Shown here: positions 34,875-35,253 of the stretch, piece by piece
How the letters are laid out: the number at the start of each line of letters is the position of its first letter
Numbering within the stretch: position 1 is the stretch's first letter
Source of the DNA: Thermoanaerobaculia bacterium
GTDB taxonomy: Bacteria > Acidobacteriota > Thermoanaerobaculia > Thermoanaerobaculales > Sulfomarinibacteraceae
Direction of reading: 5' to 3'
Length of the DNA stretch: 35,253 nt
NCBI GenBank assembly: GCA_027067575.1
Contig: JAMOVQ010000112.1
Location: 1 to 35,253 of the forward strand
The notes under the pieces: generated by a model
Databases searched by the model: none
Told to the model about the DNA's origin: nothing
Seen by the model: the letters and a program-made list of their open reading frames with translations, nothing else
Position numbers and translations under genes: made by a program

Positions 34875-35253
34875 TCAGGGACCGGTCGGCCGGCCGAGCT
34901 GGACGGCGAGGGCCCGGCCCTCGGGATCGCCCGTGGCGGCGGCTCTCGCAGCCCACGTGCGGGCCGCCTCCGGATCCCCGGCCCGGAGGGCGAGCCGGGC
35001 CAGATTCACGAGCGGCGGCGCCCAGTCCGGCCGGAGCGATGCGGCTCGCATCCATGCGGTCCGCGCGCCGGCGTGGTCGCCCTCCCTGACGAGGGCGACG
35101 CCGAGCGCGAGCCACGCCTCGGGAACGGAAGGATCGAGGGCGACGGCGCGCCGGAGCTCCAGGACCGATTCGGGGATGAGTCCGAGGTCGAGCCATCCCT
35201 GGCCCAGCGCCCGGTGCACCGTGGCGAAGCTCGGACGGGAGTCGGCGGCCAGG
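34875..35253 (-). CDS. Tetratricopeptide-repeat protein, 3' part only
   Basis: The last about 125 codons of a gene that enters from the right edge. It contains at least three TPR units: one with LGLIPESVLELRRAVALDP, one with LALGVALVREGDHAGARTAW and one with VNLARLALRAGDPEAARTWA, each showing the alternating small and large residues of the paired helices. Such repeats mediate protein contacts, often in secretion, assembly or glycosylation factors, but the remaining domains are outside the window. Its stop lies 21 bp from the convergent metzincin stop. Confidence 0.8.
   Translation of the reverse strand, partial: LAADSRPSFATVHRALGQGWLDLGLIPESVLELRRAVALDPSVPEAWLALGVALVREGDHAGARTAWMRAASLRPDWAPPLVNLARLALRAGDPEAARTWAARAAATGDPEGRALAVQLGRPTGP

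Overview
This is a high-GC (about two-thirds G+C) bacterial chromosomal window with strong G/C preference at third codon positions. It encodes many exported multidomain proteins (gingipain-like protease with a dockerin, matrixin-type metalloprotease, M1-M28-PDZ peptidase, fibre-like repeat protein), a eukaryote-type Ser/Thr kinase, an oxygen-sensitive pyruvate:ferredoxin oxidoreductase (PFOR) and several TAnnnT -10 boxes lying almost on the start codon. Together these suggest a Gram-negative, at least facultatively anaerobic proteolytic heterotroph. Acidobacteriota, perhaps the Thermoanaerobaculia/Holophagae side, would fit, but no rRNA or marker set is present, so this is inference.

Layout. 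1-146: 5' end of a Y1 (IS200-like) transposase, leaving the window on the left. 261-1333: a 53-codon His/Thr-rich small ORF coupled to a PlsC-type acyltransferase. 1334-1662: gap with a perfect palindrome and a 26-codon ORF behind a strong Shine-Dalgarno. 1663-5043 (-): signal peptide-M1-M28-PDZ peptidase, divergent from pyruvate kinase (5182-6594). 6755-9259 (-): membrane protein fused to a spermidine-synthase-like domain, divergent from a 1255-residue gingipain-like protease (9397-13164) that ends in a strong terminator. 13287-18144 (-): Ser/Thr kinase, MBL-fold hydrolase and Nramp-Usp fusion. 18283-20436 (+): secreted fibre-like repeat protein. 20437-21008: remnant of a frameshifted DDE transposase. 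21009-21669 (-): VapBC-type toxin-antitoxin pair. 22179-25751 (+): PFOR with perfect promoter spacing, SD and terminator, flanked by a pair of about 107-bp inverted dispersed repeats. 25801-26584: hairpin-rich non-coding DNA. 26585-27439 (-): probable lipoprotein. 27649-28389 (+): SDR oxidoreductase, overlapping convergently with tsaE (28382-28861, -), which follows a Na+/solute symporter and a degenerate GGDEF protein on the same strand. 31521-34853 (+): secreted metzincin with FN3, PKD and an A/B module shared with the fibre-like protein. 34875-35253 (-): 3' end of a TPR protein.

How it fits together. The exported peptidases could release peptides whose carbon passes through pyruvate kinase and PFOR, giving acetyl-CoA and reduced ferredoxin; the symporter and Nramp protein would import organic solutes and metal ions. 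The kinase and the altered GGDEF protein are possible sensors. I see no CRISPR array, tRNA or rRNA, and no recognisable phage-defence or biosynthetic gene cluster. The most unusual material is the small His/Thr ORF, the near-leaderless promoter architecture, the A/B exported module and the non-coding repeats around PFOR.
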